NCBI GenBank assembly: GCA_039707655.1 | Contig: CM077667.1 | Span: 59,983,628-60,047,627 of the forward strand | Direction: 5' to 3' | Source of the DNA: Elymus sibiricus | Lineage: Eukaryota; Streptophyta; Magnoliopsida; Poales; Poaceae | Length of the DNA stretch: 64,000 bases | Part shown: positions 19,863 to 30,900 of the stretch, piece after piece | Numbering within the stretch: the first letter of the stretch is position 1 | How the letters are laid out: each line of letters starts with the position of its first letter | Translations under genes and position numbers: made by a program | The notes under the pieces: generated by a model | The model's input: only the letters and a program-made list of their open reading frames with translations | Told to the model about the DNA's origin: nothing | Databases searched by the model: none

Positions 19863-21157
19863 AGGCACGTCATGATAGCAAACGAGTTCGGTCTCAACCC
19901 GAAATCCAGGAATCATCTTCCGCCCAACAAAAATAGGGATACGCCCCCCACAGCACAGCCCTAGTTCTCGTAAAATATGTGCCAAGAAGGCACAACTTTG
20001 CGCTCAAAATACCATGGGCTGCTGTGGGGACCCACTATGAAAGGCAAAGTGTTTGGCTAGACCGAACTACTGCCAACAAATGTCTTCGGACAAACCACAG
20101 GTACCATCTAGGACCTTCCACGCGTAAAGCTCATCCACACTTCCGCGACTTCTCAAGATCTTCTTCTCATGGTCCGTTCGTCGATAACCATCACCTTTAA
20201 AGGAACGCAACCCCCTCGGAAGCCACCTATCGAAGACCCCGGGTAAAACCTCTCCTTTGTAAACTTTATTTTTCATTTCAAGACACATGTAACAGTTGCT
20301 TCGGCAGTTGGAGTTGTAAGAATTCATCAGAAATAAAGACCATCCTTTACGGCCTCCTCGCTGTATTTTATATCACATACTCTGTTCTCTACTCACCGAC
20401 GCCGATAGCAAAGCTGTTCGGTACATGTTACGATGTGACCGGCTAATAAACCGGGGGCTTGACTATAAAAATCGCCCCAAGCATCACCCCGGCACTATTG
20501 TTTATGTGTTCGGCGTCTCGGATGTCGCGTTATATGAATCGCTTCCGAATTATGTCTTGGGTCAATGGTTGGGTTGCCCGGCTCCTGTGTTTTCCCTCTT
20601 ACATTCCGCCTGTTCGGATAAAAGGGTAAAGGGACAACCACTGCGATTGTGCTTCCAGCTCGCCTGGTCAATTACCTCAGTGGAGAAAGCCGAAAACTGA
20701 CTGTCATAATAAGCGAGAACCAGTCTACAATCCGAGCATAAGTGTCAAACTAAAAATCGATAGAGGTTATTCTGTGTTATACGAGGGGTTTGTACTATTG
20801 CAAACCATGTGATGCTGGTTTCAACCTCGGTGTATCCGAATATCACAAAACACTGGGGGCTATTCATCAGCCCCCGCAGTCAAGATCCTACGGCTAAGTG
20901 AAAGCACTAAAGCATCATAGTCCGATTGCCTTGTTCCCCTCGCACTACCGCCTTCGGGCACCGATACGTCGGCTAAGGTTCACAGTGTGGAGGTAGAAAT
21001 AGCACGTGTAGCATCTACATGGGGGCTAAAGCCAACGACTCGCAACTTTCAGATAAAATGGCCACATAGGATTCAAAATAATACAAAGCTTAAAGACATG
21101 ATAAACCATGCAACCACATTATAAAGCGGAACAGTCATCGGATACATGACGAAACGT
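19863..21157 (+). other. Gypsy-2 internal non-coding region
   Basis: 1.3 kb between the protease remnant and the 3' end of the antisense gene, where RT-integrase would lie in an autonomous element. Only short frames without domains. One GGGGGCTATTCATCAGCCCCC inverted motif occurs around 20855-20876. Confidence 0.6.
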
Positions 21158-22030
21158 TCATTCATACATTACATCCTTAGGGCATTGAGCTTGTATCGCC
21201 CGAGCACCATCCATCACGGTGGCAAAGTATTTCTCGGGGCGCCTATGCTCCTTCCCAGGGGGTGGAGGCGCGGTGGCCATCTCGGTCGGCTTGATCTTCA
21301 GCCAGTGCACGATGGTCCTTGCAAAGGCCATCCGAGCTCCCTCGATGCACGTAGAATGCTTTAGAGTGTCAATCCGAGGCGCAGCGTCGCACAGTTTCTG
21401 CACCAAGCCGAAGTAACTGCTCGGCAACGGCTCTGTAGGCCACAGCCGGATGCAGAGGTCCCTCATGGCCAGCTCCGCCATCCTGTGCAGCTCCATCAAT
21501 TGTTTCATCTGCTTGCTCAGGAGGGGAGGATGCTCGGGGGCTTGAAATTGCGCCCAGAACAGCCGAGGCTCAACGTCCCCATCCCGAGAGGCGAAGTATT
21601 TGTTCGAGTCCGCTGCACTCCTCGGGAGGTACGTTAAGGCGCCTGAGGAACGCCACACCCGGGTGAGCAAGGCAAACCTGTTACCACCAAAGGCACATTG
21701 CAGTAAGTACGGCTTACCATCTGCGATCGCCTTGACTTGGCAAAGTTCTTCTTCAAAGAACCGCCTATCAACTCGCTCCGATTTGAGTTTGGATTTTAGC
21801 GAGGATAGTTCGGTGGCCTGGTCCTCGTTATTTTGCTCAAGGGCCTCGCACTTCGTGCTGGCATCCTTGAGCTCTAGCTGCACCTCTACCACCCGGGCCT
21901 CGTGCTTATCGCTCGTGGCTTTTAACGCCGAAAGTTCGGCTGCCGCTTGTTTGGCCGCCGCCTTCTCATCTGCGGCCTCCTGCCTCACCTTTTCCAACTC
22001 GGCCTTGAGTTTCTCGACCTCCGTGGCCAC
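21158..22030 (-). CDS. Antisense gene of Gypsy-2, C-terminal coiled-coil exon
   Basis: 290-codon minus-strand frame. Residues 1-95 are a strongly predicted coiled coil by heptad pattern (KLKAELEKVRQEAADEKAAA, then ELSSLKSKLKSE). The second half is a helical domain with FWAQFQAPEHPPLLSKQMKQ, ELHRMAELAMRDLCIRLWP and EGARMAFARTIVHWLKIKPT. I recognise this as the C-terminal part of the antisense ORF found in several grass Gypsy elements whose N-terminal part is the 'putative gypsy type transposon' domain at 23594-24477 here. Other exons at 22414-23324 lie between. Role unknown. This exon is intact. Confidence 0.6.
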   Translation of the reverse strand: MATEVEKLKAELEKVRQEAADEKAAAKQAAAELSALKATSDKHEARVVEVQLELKDASTKCEALEQNNEDQATELSSLKSKLKSERVDRRFFEEELCQVKAIADGKPYLLQCAFGGNRFALLTRVWRSSGALTYLPRSAADSNKYFASRDGDVEPRLFWAQFQAPEHPPLLSKQMKQLMELHRMAELAMRDLCIRLWPTEPLPSSYFGLVQKLCDAAPRIDTLKHSTCIEGARMAFARTIVHWLKIKPTEMATAPPPPGKEHRRPEKYFATVMDGARAIQAQCPKDVMYE

Positions 22031-22413
22031 AGCTGTTGTAACAAGGGGTAAACAACACTTAGGGATAACAATTCAGATATCTCAGTCAATGAGGATAGAC
22101 CATGGCCCGAATGATAAAATTCGGACTCACCTTGCGTCTCGTCAAATCTCTTGTTCAGACGATCGAGCTCCTCATCGGAGCTCTTGAGCTTCCGGTTTAG
22201 CTAGGCAAGCTCCACTGCGTTGGAGACCGCCGCCGATGGCGAGGCCTACAAAACAACTTATGTGCATTAAAACTCCCGAGCTGTCAGATTTAGACCCTCT
22301 GCTACGTACTATTCGGAGCTCTTAGAATAGTAAGGGACAAAGGGTGCCTTGAGCATCATTACTAATTTTCGGACATTTGACCCCCGGGTGGGTTTTTCAA
22401 ACTCACCCAGGGC

Positions 22414-23324
22414 TCAGGGGCTACTACACTTATAAGAATTGCATAAACTTGGCAAATTAACTTTTTCTGGAAGAAAGGGTATTACGTGGCTCACCTTGAA
22501 GCCCGTCAGGAAACCGTTGAAGGCCTCTTTCAGTCTGCTATCAACGGACTGAATGCCTTGTAAAACCGCACCCATAAGGGCGCGGTGATCTTTGGCGATG
22601 GAGGAGCCGGATAAAGCTTCCTCCATCATGGCCGGCCACCCAATCATGGGCGGTACCGGTGGTGACCTGCCAACCCCCCCTCCGGTGGGGGATTGGATTG
22701 GCAGCTCCGGAGGCATAGAGTGCTCCGGAGATGTCCTCGGAGGGGACTGGACTGGAATTCCTCCCCACTCTTTGGTTCCCAGGAGATGTTCCTCCTCCTG
22801 GTCTTCGGTGGGTGAGGCATTAACCTCGGCCATAACGTCGTCACCCCCGCCGCCGGTGTTCGGCTCAGAAGGAGCCTGGCACGATAACACCTCCGCGGCC
22901 TCCTTCGAGGCCTCGGGCGGCGTAGGATGAGACGCAACCCCACTTTCCGCCAGTTCGGCGGGCAGAGACTCCCCGTCTGAAATTTGATCGGTGGGGAGAT
23001 CGCGTGGGGGGCTGCAAATTGAAATACGTTCGCCCATTAGGCATTAAAAACTCTATGTAAATGACCTAGAGGGTCTTCAGATTCATACCTCTGGGATGGG
23101 GGCTTAGCCCTTGGGTTCCTTCGGGGCACCCTCTCAAAAGACCCAGACTCCTTATCAGAGTCCGAGTTATCATCGGCCAGGACTGCCTTCGTCCGGCATG
23201 TCCTCTTCGGGGCAGGAGGAGGTAGGTCCACCGTGGCGTCCGCTGACGCCGCCCTCTTCCTTGTGAGGGGGGGAGCCACACTCCCCTTCGTCCTCGTGCT
23301 CTTCCTCGTGAGTGGAAGAGGCAT
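22414..23324 (-). pseudogene. Antisense gene of Gypsy-2, middle exons
   Basis: Two minus-strand segments. 23037-23324 is basic and serine-rich (PLTRKSTRTKGS, RNPRAKPPSQRYESEDP), reminiscent of a nuclear-localisation-type linker. 22414-23037 is acidic, then proline/glycine-rich, then a helix (KDHRALMGAVLQGIQSVDSR, LKEAFNGFLTGFKV) that leads towards the coiled-coil exon. Both match the linker architecture of the antisense genes of other grass Gypsy elements. Exon borders were not resolved. Confidence 0.5.
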
Positions 23325-23593
23325 GGGTCTCCTCGGACTTTGTGTCCGGAAGACCCCTTTAACGAAGACCCTCCCGGGCCTTCTTTTTCTCCCCTTTCTT
23401 CTTCTTCTCCTTCCTCTCTGGCGCCGAATACGGTGCCACGACGAGCATTTCCGTCAACAGATCCGACCGAGGATCTTCGGGCTGTGGGGCCGGACAGTCA
23501 ATTTGCTCGGCCTTGCTCAGCCATTTCTACGAAGATGAGGGAAAAGGAGTTCAACTCTTTGTCGAAAAACAGAGCTGGGGAGTTAGAATTCTA

Positions 23594-24477
23594 TCATACC
23601 TTGGTAGGAGGAGTCTCGGCGTCCAGACCGTTGTCCTCCTCCTCGGCCGGCCAGCTCTTCTGAGGCTTGAATGGCACTTTCCACAATTTCTCGTGGGTAG
23701 TGCGGAAGAATTGACTCACGGTGGCCAGGTTCTCGAGCTGGTAAGCCCACATTGGGGAGGCCCGCTGCTGGCAGGGGAGGAGACAGCGGCGAAGCATGAC
23801 CTGGATCATGTTGACCAGTTCGATCTTGGTCTCGATCATCAAGGAGATGCACTTCTGCAGCGATTTTACCTCTGCGGCTGACCCCCAGTCAAGGCCTTTC
23901 TTGTGCCACGAGGTTAGCCTCGTGGGGGGACCGGATCTGAACTCGGCAGGTTCCAACCAGTCCGCGCTCCTTGGTTCGGTGATGTAGAACCATTCCTTCT
24001 GCCAGATCTTGACCGTGTCGATAAAGGTGTCGTCCGGCCACTCGACACGGGGAAGCTTGCTGATTACCGCCCCTCCACAATCTACATGCGCGCCCGCAAC
24101 AGTCTTCGGCTTGACGTTGAACACTTTGAGCCACAGGCCGAAGTGCGATTGTACCCATAGGAAGGCTTCGCAGACAATGATGAATGCCGAGATATGCATG
24201 AAGGAGTTCGGGGGGAGGTCATGGAAGTCTAGCCCATAAAAGAACATGAGGCCCCTGACGAAGGGGTGGAGCGGAAAGCCCAGTCCCCGGATGAAATGGG
24301 GGACGAACACCATTACACCACCCTCTCGCCCGGCTTCGGTGTGGGAACCACCTGATTCGCCTCTGGTGCGCAGTGGGTGATGTTGGCGGAGAGGTAATCG
24401 GCGCGCTTTAGCTCCCGAATGTCGTTTTCTGTGACGAAGGAGGCTTCCCACTTGCCCATGGAGCCGGAACCAGCCAT
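23594..24477 (-). pseudogene. Antisense gene of Gypsy-2, 'putative gypsy type transposon' domain
   Basis: Minus strand. From ATG at about 24477 an N-terminal segment (MAGSGSMGKWEASFVTENDI) runs to 24313. Then, after a frame change caused by a few extra bases around 24310-24320, come PHFIRGLGFPLHPFVRGLMF, YGLDFHDLPPNSFMHISAFI, CEAFLWVQSHFGLWLKVFNV, GWFYITEPR-like (WFYITEPRSADW) and SGPPTRLTSWHKKGL. These are the hallmarks of the domain catalogued as Transposase_28/'putative gypsy type transposon' (PF04195). It is not known to catalyse transposition. It lies ~590 bp inside the 3' LTR and is transcribed opposite to gag. Frameshifted in this copy. Confidence 0.75.
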
Positions 24478-25068
24478 GGTCGAGCTCGGAGGGAAGATTG
24501 AGGAAAAACTGGATCTGGGCTCTCGGAGCTTGGAAAGGTTGAGGAGGCAAAGTGTGCGGATTTGGAGCGTGAATAGGCCTTGGGGGTTTTCTCCCTTTTT
24601 ATGGGGTGCCGTAATACCAAGAACCACCCTTTTACTGCGCCGCAGGCCTCGCCACTTCCCGAAACAATCGTGCCGTTATGCGCTCGTGGGATAACCCAGG
24701 GCATTGAGCGTAACCCGTAATAAACGGGACATGATCTACACGTTGCTAAGACGTGCCAATGGAGAAACAGCCTCGAACCGCGAATCGAGTTTTTGTAACC
24801 GACTCAGCGGTCGTGACGGGCCACGACCCTTCGTCAGAAAGGTTGTCAGGAAATACTGTTCACGCTTTGACATTTGGCCTTCGAGGTTAAGCAACTTATG
24901 GCGCCTGGATAACTATATGTTTGGATAACTACATATCATCGGTGGCCGGACTAGAGCCAGTTGATCATAAAGGAGGGAAAAGAACTCACCCCCACAAGCC
25001 GGAGACTCTGATCACTCGAAGCTGCTAGTGTCATGACCCCTGGCGTTGGGGGCTAGTTTGGGGGCTAC

Positions 25069-25550
25069 TGAGGGAGTCCTGGACTAAGGGGTCCTCGGGC
25101 CGCCGGCCTATCTCTCGTAGGCCGGCTTGGTGGGCCGCTCTCTGGTGGTTGCAGGAAGGGCCAGGATATGCGGCGACCCCGTATTCTAGAAGGAAACCTC
25201 CGAAGACGCGGCGTGCACTCCAAGTCAAGATGAGAGGATCACCGTCTTTAGATCCGGCTGGAGACTTATCATGTGTAAACCCTAGGTATCCCCGGTGTCT
25301 ATATAAACCGGAGGGTTTAGATTGTAGAAGGCCGACAAACTCATCTAGGGTTTTGGCTACTTGATCTCGAGGTAGATCGACTCTGTAATCTTCATACACA
25401 TCAATACAACCAAGCAGGACGTAGGGTTTTACCTCCATAGGAGGGCCCGGACCTGGGTAAACATCGTCTCCTTCGTCCCCTGTTACCCATCGATCCTAAT
25501 CTCACAGCTCGGGACCCCCTACCCGAGATCCGCTAGTTTTGACACCGACA
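25069..25550 (+). repeat. 3' LTR of Gypsy-2
   Basis: 482 bp, preceded by the purine tract GTTTGGGGGCTAC. TATA box TCTATATAAACC at 25299-25310 is intact here, unlike in the 5' LTR. Confidence 0.92.
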
Positions 25551-25748
25551 CTATGTAGACTTGTCCTTGTGGCACTCAGCCTTCATGTCTTTGTAATAGG
25601 GGTCGATGATGTCCGCGGCGAGGTCAACCAGGGAGTCCTTCTGCTTCTTATTCTCGCCGCCCCAGACCCTGTACTGACCTTGGATGTTGACAAGCTTCTG
25701 GCAGGACAAGCCCAAAGTCTTGAGCACCTTTAGATCGTTGGTGGTGTC
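25551..25748 (-). pseudogene. DEDDy exonuclease gene, middle segment
   Basis: Minus strand, isolated between Gypsy-2 and the Copia element. Encodes DTTNDLKVLKTLGLSCQKL, which supplies the Exo II region (N-D-L), then GQYRVWGGENKKQKDSLVDL and a lysine-rich stretch ending CHKDKST at the Gypsy-2 side. The Copia target duplication GTGTC (25744-25748 and 35377-35381) falls in the codons for VDTT, and removing one copy gives an uninterrupted frame. Confidence 0.85.
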
Positions 25749-27906
25749 TGTAGGGGAACGCAGCGGAAAACAAAAAAATTCGACCTACGCACCAGCCCAG
25801 GATCACTATGGAGACTGCATACAAGGTTTGATCTGTTTCGTTACCGACTCGTAGCGCAGCGGAAGTAGAGTCGATGACGATCGGCGGTGCAGATCCCCGC
25901 AGCTAGGATTTTACAACCTCCCAACCACGAGGATGTACTCCCTCGTCAGCTCACCGGACGGATCTCCGGGCAGCCCTTCGAGAGGCCTCGGGACAGTCCC
26001 TCGGATAGTCCCACCGGACGGATCCTCGGACAGCCCTCCGGGAGGCCTCTGGACAGTCTTTCGGATAGTCCCACCGGACGGATCCTCGGACAGCCCTCCG
26101 GGAGTCCTCTGGACAGTCTTTCGGATAGTCCCACCGGACGGATCCTCGGACAGCCCTTCGGGAGGCCTCACGGACAACCCTTCGGGAGGACCCCCGAAAC
26201 TTGGACAGAAACTCGGACAGCCCTTCGGGAGGACCCTCGAACAGCCCCTCGGGCAAAAAGATCGAACCTACGACCTCTCTACGGGGTTGCACACATACGG
26301 TGTCATCTATCCGACAGGGCTTCGCCGTCCAGAACTAGTTCCCACCGGAACCCAGACAGCCTTTCGGCTCTACGAAACTATTTCGCTGGGAGGGAGAGAG
26401 AAGCCAGAAATGTCATGGCACTTGTATGTGAGAAGGAGTCAGTGTGGAGGCAGCCCCTCCACCTCTATTTATAGGAAATCCAAGGGGTAGGGTTTCTTGG
26501 CCCCCAAGCCTTCTAGAAACCTTTTGGGAAAATATCCCAAAAGGTGACTTTTCCATAAATATCCCAAAAAGCACTTTCACTATTCACGACGACATTTTTC
26601 AGCGTCCGGTCGAACTGAAAATATTTATGTGGGCTTAGAACATTTCCAGTACCCACTAAAATAATTTTCAATGCGATCCGGAACAATTCCGGTTTAGTGA
26701 TTTTCATCTGCGAAAAGCATCTGAAGCGGTTTCGGCAGCTCCGGAACATTTCCGGTTTTCATCCCGGAAAATTCCAGAAAGTTTCCAGAATGATTCTGGC
26801 ACCCTCCAAGAATTATCAGGCATGTGCCAAAACCAATTTGACTTTATGGTATCCCCTGAAACAACTTTTCAGTTTTACCGAAACTGTTCCGGTGTTCTCT
26901 CTGCGGAACTTTTCCGCTGTCCGAAACTTTTCCGGTGTCCGAAAACTTTTTCGGTGATTTTTTCTCAGACTCCCTGTCTAGTATTCAGCAGATAGATGAC
27001 CCTTAAGCGTGTGACCCTATAGGTTCGGTGAAGCATAGACATGACCCGGAACCCCTTCCGATCAATGATCAACATCGGAGCCGTGGACACCCATATTGAT
27101 CCCTATACCCACACGAATGAATATTCGAGTGAACCTCCAGTTGCCGTGTGCTATTCCTGTTGCTTCGCGATATGTTACAAATACCCAAGGTGAGAAACAT
27201 CGGCATCCTCGTGGATCAACACTTGTCCACAATGCCAGTTACCTCGTTGCCGGTTTTTGTTCTCTTTTCTCGTTTCTGTGTTCCGGTATCCCTGTGATCA
27301 AATCACACTTGTGTCTGGCCAGACGATGATGGATACCGTAACTCCGAGAGGGCCCAGAGATATCTCTCCATCGTCGGAGGAGCAAATCCCAATCTTGAGC
27401 TATCAAGTTACTTAACATACTTTTCCATGAACCCGTAAGCCGCCGTAATAGCCACCCATTTACGGATGACGTTTAACAAACCCCAAAGTTCATGAAGCAA
27501 GCATGAAGAAACTCGACACTCTCATGGTCTAAGGAATTATGCAAACATTAACTTCTCTGTGTTATTAACCATTAACTTATGACGAATGAATCTCATAGCA
27601 TAACATCAATCGGGTCGATTCAACACAAGTGTTCTACTAACATTGTGCCCTCAAAGTTGCCGGCATAGACATGCCCATGATCAGGAAAGCAGAACCATCA
27701 TGCAACACTTGAGCTAGTCTTAGAGGCCAGACTAGGAATACATTTTACCGTTTATTATTCCACACGTGCATATGAGTCTTCCTCCGAGCCTCGTGGCTAT
27801 TGCAGACTCGAGAACCATAACATTTATAGCATGGAACATAAACCTAATTATGAACAGGGAGATAATCAATAACATTTATTATTGCCTCTAGGGCATATCT
27901 CCTACA
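25749..27906 (-). repeat. 3' LTR of the Copia element (left copy)
   Basis: 2158 bp. Contains a 60-bp tandem repeat (25951-26190) and a minus-strand TATA box CCTATAAATAGAGG (rc of 26463-26476). Nearly identical to 33219-35376. Confidence 0.93.
25951..26190 (-). repeat. 60-bp tandem repeat in Copia LTR (left copy)
   Basis: Four units of 60 bp, starting at 25951, 26011, 26071 and 26131, each with ACCGGACGGATCC and CAGCCCTCCGGGAGGCCTC. The array is present in both LTRs. Confidence 0.92.
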
Positions 27907-30900
27907 GACTCCCACTTGCACTAGAGTCAATAATCTAGTCAATGCTAATGCACTTTACACCTATGGCATACTGGTGTAAAAAATGCTTCGCATGTGGTAT
28001 AGCCTGATGTCCAACGGATCTGACGACTTCAGCTCCGTGTGTAACTTTGCATATCCTCGCGTTTTCACGCTTTCACAAAATTCATATTTTGTGTGGACTT
28101 GGCTTTGCATATGTGTGAATCATTGGTCGAAACCTGATTCCTCAGACTGAGCTATGGAGCAACTATCTGCAATAGTGTCCCATAGACCAAAGCCATCTTG
28201 GAACCATACTAAGTTCATGAATGAACTATATGATTCAACAACTTCTTTGTCGCTTCTTAAGCGTCAACATACTTAGCCTTTGTTATAGAATTCGCCACAG
28301 TATCTTGTTTGGAACAATTTCCAACTACCGTGCCATCATATTGTTTATTACACAAAACCCTTAACTTAAATCGAAAATCGCATGGAGCATTGATGAAGAC
28401 TGTATCGATGTAATTACTTACAACGAGCACTTCATAATCTCTGCTTGCGAGAAAACATGTCATCACTACTACTCTAGTACTCAATGACATCTTTCACTGT
28501 TGTCCTATGATCAGTACTTTGATCACTTTGGTATCCATACTCGCAACAACTTTTGGAGTATCGGACATATCTGGTTGTTTTACATACCATGGAAAACATG
28601 ATTAATCCAAACACAAGAGTGTGTGGAATCTACATCATGTATTTTACTCATCGGTGTTTTGGGACACCGAGTCTTGCAAAAACTCTTTCCATGTGACTTC
28701 GGCAAGAATCACTCCTTGGCGTTTTAAATGCTAAAAAGTTTTAGCATCTTGTCAATATGTATTCATTGCTTAGCCCCATTAGGTAAATCTATCTCCATAG
28801 ATCATCATGCCTAATATTGAGGCTATTTAGCCCAAGCACTTCATCGGAAAAACTATTTTCAAATGAAGTCCTAATTCGTGTCAAGAAATTTATTTCCAAT
28901 TAACAATGTGTCAAGTACACAAGGTTTTTAGAAATATTATTATGCTCCCACTTACTTTCTTGAATCACAAGCATCTTCGATACCCATTTGATGAAGTCAA
29001 AACCCTTTTGACGATTCCATCAAAAACGAAGATTCCAACTCCACTTTGCTCTCTTCTGTCCATTGCTGGAACTCTGAAGTTTGCATACTTACTAGCATCC
29101 TCTGGATTGACAAATTACTTTGGACTGTATCACATACAAGTCCTAGGTTTCATTTCCATCACATGGAAATCCTTTTGTCATCCATGTTTCATATCTCATG
29201 ATTGAAATATGTATTAATTGCTAGTTCAACCCGAACCGACTTTAAGCATCGCTACGGTGAGACAATCTCATCGTAGTCAACTCCTTGAACTTGTTATTGC
29301 AACAAGTCGAGCTTTATGGATAAAACATTTTATCCGTATCACTTTTTAGTTCCATAAATATTCGTTAGACTCTAAGTCTTCCGAAAGGTGTATCAAGATC
29401 TTAATCTTGAATCACTTATATGGAAACTATCTCGGATTGTATTGGCATTTAGCCAATTCCGGAGTCAGGGCCCATCAACGCTTCCTTGTGAATCATAGGT
29501 ATACTGTTGTCTAACAACAATATCTCGTTTGCGCACCTGATAGGTTTGCACGAGCTTTGCCTACGTGGTTCAGCTGCAAGTTCGACCGAAGTCCATACAT
29601 TTTATTGTAGAGACTTCCGTATCAGTCGCAGTAGGAAACTCCGGAATTACTTCCAAGGTCTCTTTCCTTTGATCTGATGACGATGATACTGTTTATCTCG
29701 TCGAGTTGCATTGTTCTCCCACTCACCTTTTTGAAAGAACCATTTTCTTCAAAAAAAGCATACCGTTCTTTGTGGCAAACCTATTTGCCTCGGTATTGTG
29801 GTGGGGAAATACCCAATGACTTGGGATAACCTACAAAGTAGCACTTGTCTGATTTGGAATAGGTTTGTAACCTTTTACACAAGCCCCATATTCCAAATGT
29901 TAAGAAAAGATATAATATGGTTGGGCGTACCATACCATGGCGTCATTTCAACAGACCCGATGGAGCTCTTTTCAGTGTAAAAGCCGTAGTCTCTAAAGCA
30001 TCACTTTAAAAGGGATAATGGCAAATTTATTTATGTCATCTTTGATCTTACCATGTCATGAATCGTTCGATTACATCTACACGGACTCTCCACTTGCAGT
30101 GGTGCTCCGGGAGGTGCAAGTTATGAAACCCCTTTCACAACTCATCAGACATTCGCTAAACTTGTAACTCAAATATTCCTTTCTGCAATCGAATTGTAGA
30201 AACATAATTTTCTTGTTACAACAACTTCTACTTCATTTTTTAAAACCTTATGAATGAATTCAAAAGATCCAGACTTACGTCTCATCAAGTAAATATCAAT
30301 ATATCTACTTGAGTCATTTCTGAAGATAGATAAATCCACTACTTGCAACAACATTTATTGAACTACACACATCGAAATGTATGATCACCAATAAGTTTGT
30401 TGCTCGTTCCTTATGGCCTGTGAACGGTATTTCAGTCACTTCACTTTTCGGAGGAAAGTTGCAAGTGTCAGATGATTCAAAATCAAATGACTTTAAAATC
30501 CATCATAATGGAATTTTCCATGCGGGTTTCTCCAATGTGACCAAATGCAGTGCCACACATATGTGGTATTCTTTTAGTCTTGCGACATTTAGCGTTAGTG
30601 TTCTGGATGTATCATATTACCATCAATATTCATAACATACATCCCATCCTGGATGGAAGCATGGCCCTTCATGTTATTCATAACACCGAACATCAAAAAT
30701 TCTCTTATGAATAACCTCCTTGCAAGATACCTTATGCAAAGGGCTAGAGTGTATGAAACTCTAAATGAATTATGAAAGTAAATACAGAGGTAATGTATTA
30801 TTATCAATATTCATAACATACTTCTCATTCATAATGAAAGTATGGCCCTTTTGTTATTCATAACTCCGGACATTAAAAGTTCTCTTATGAACAACCTTCT

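Larger units (their letters stand above)
16193..25550 (+). mobile_element. Gypsy-2: Fatima-like LTR retrotransposon, Gag-protease only, with antisense gene
   Basis: LTRs of 482 bp at 16193-16674 and 25069-25550, both starting TGAGGGAGTCCTGGACTA and ending TTTTGACACCGACA; they differ at about 17 positions (3.5%). The LTR closely resembles the Triticeae Fatima type. Sense ORFs encode gag and protease; RT, RNase H and integrase are absent, so it depends on a partner for mobility. Minus-strand ORFs 21158-24477 form an antisense gene. The flanks CCAGG (16188-16192) and CTATG (25551-25555) are not identical, but the disrupted exonuclease codons imply the original target was CCATG, one change away from each. 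Confidence 0.9.

Noticed and set aside
25911..26490. Long open frames on both strands in the Copia LTR
   Set aside because: Produced by the 60-bp GC-rich tandem repeat, duplicated identically in the other LTR; not genes.
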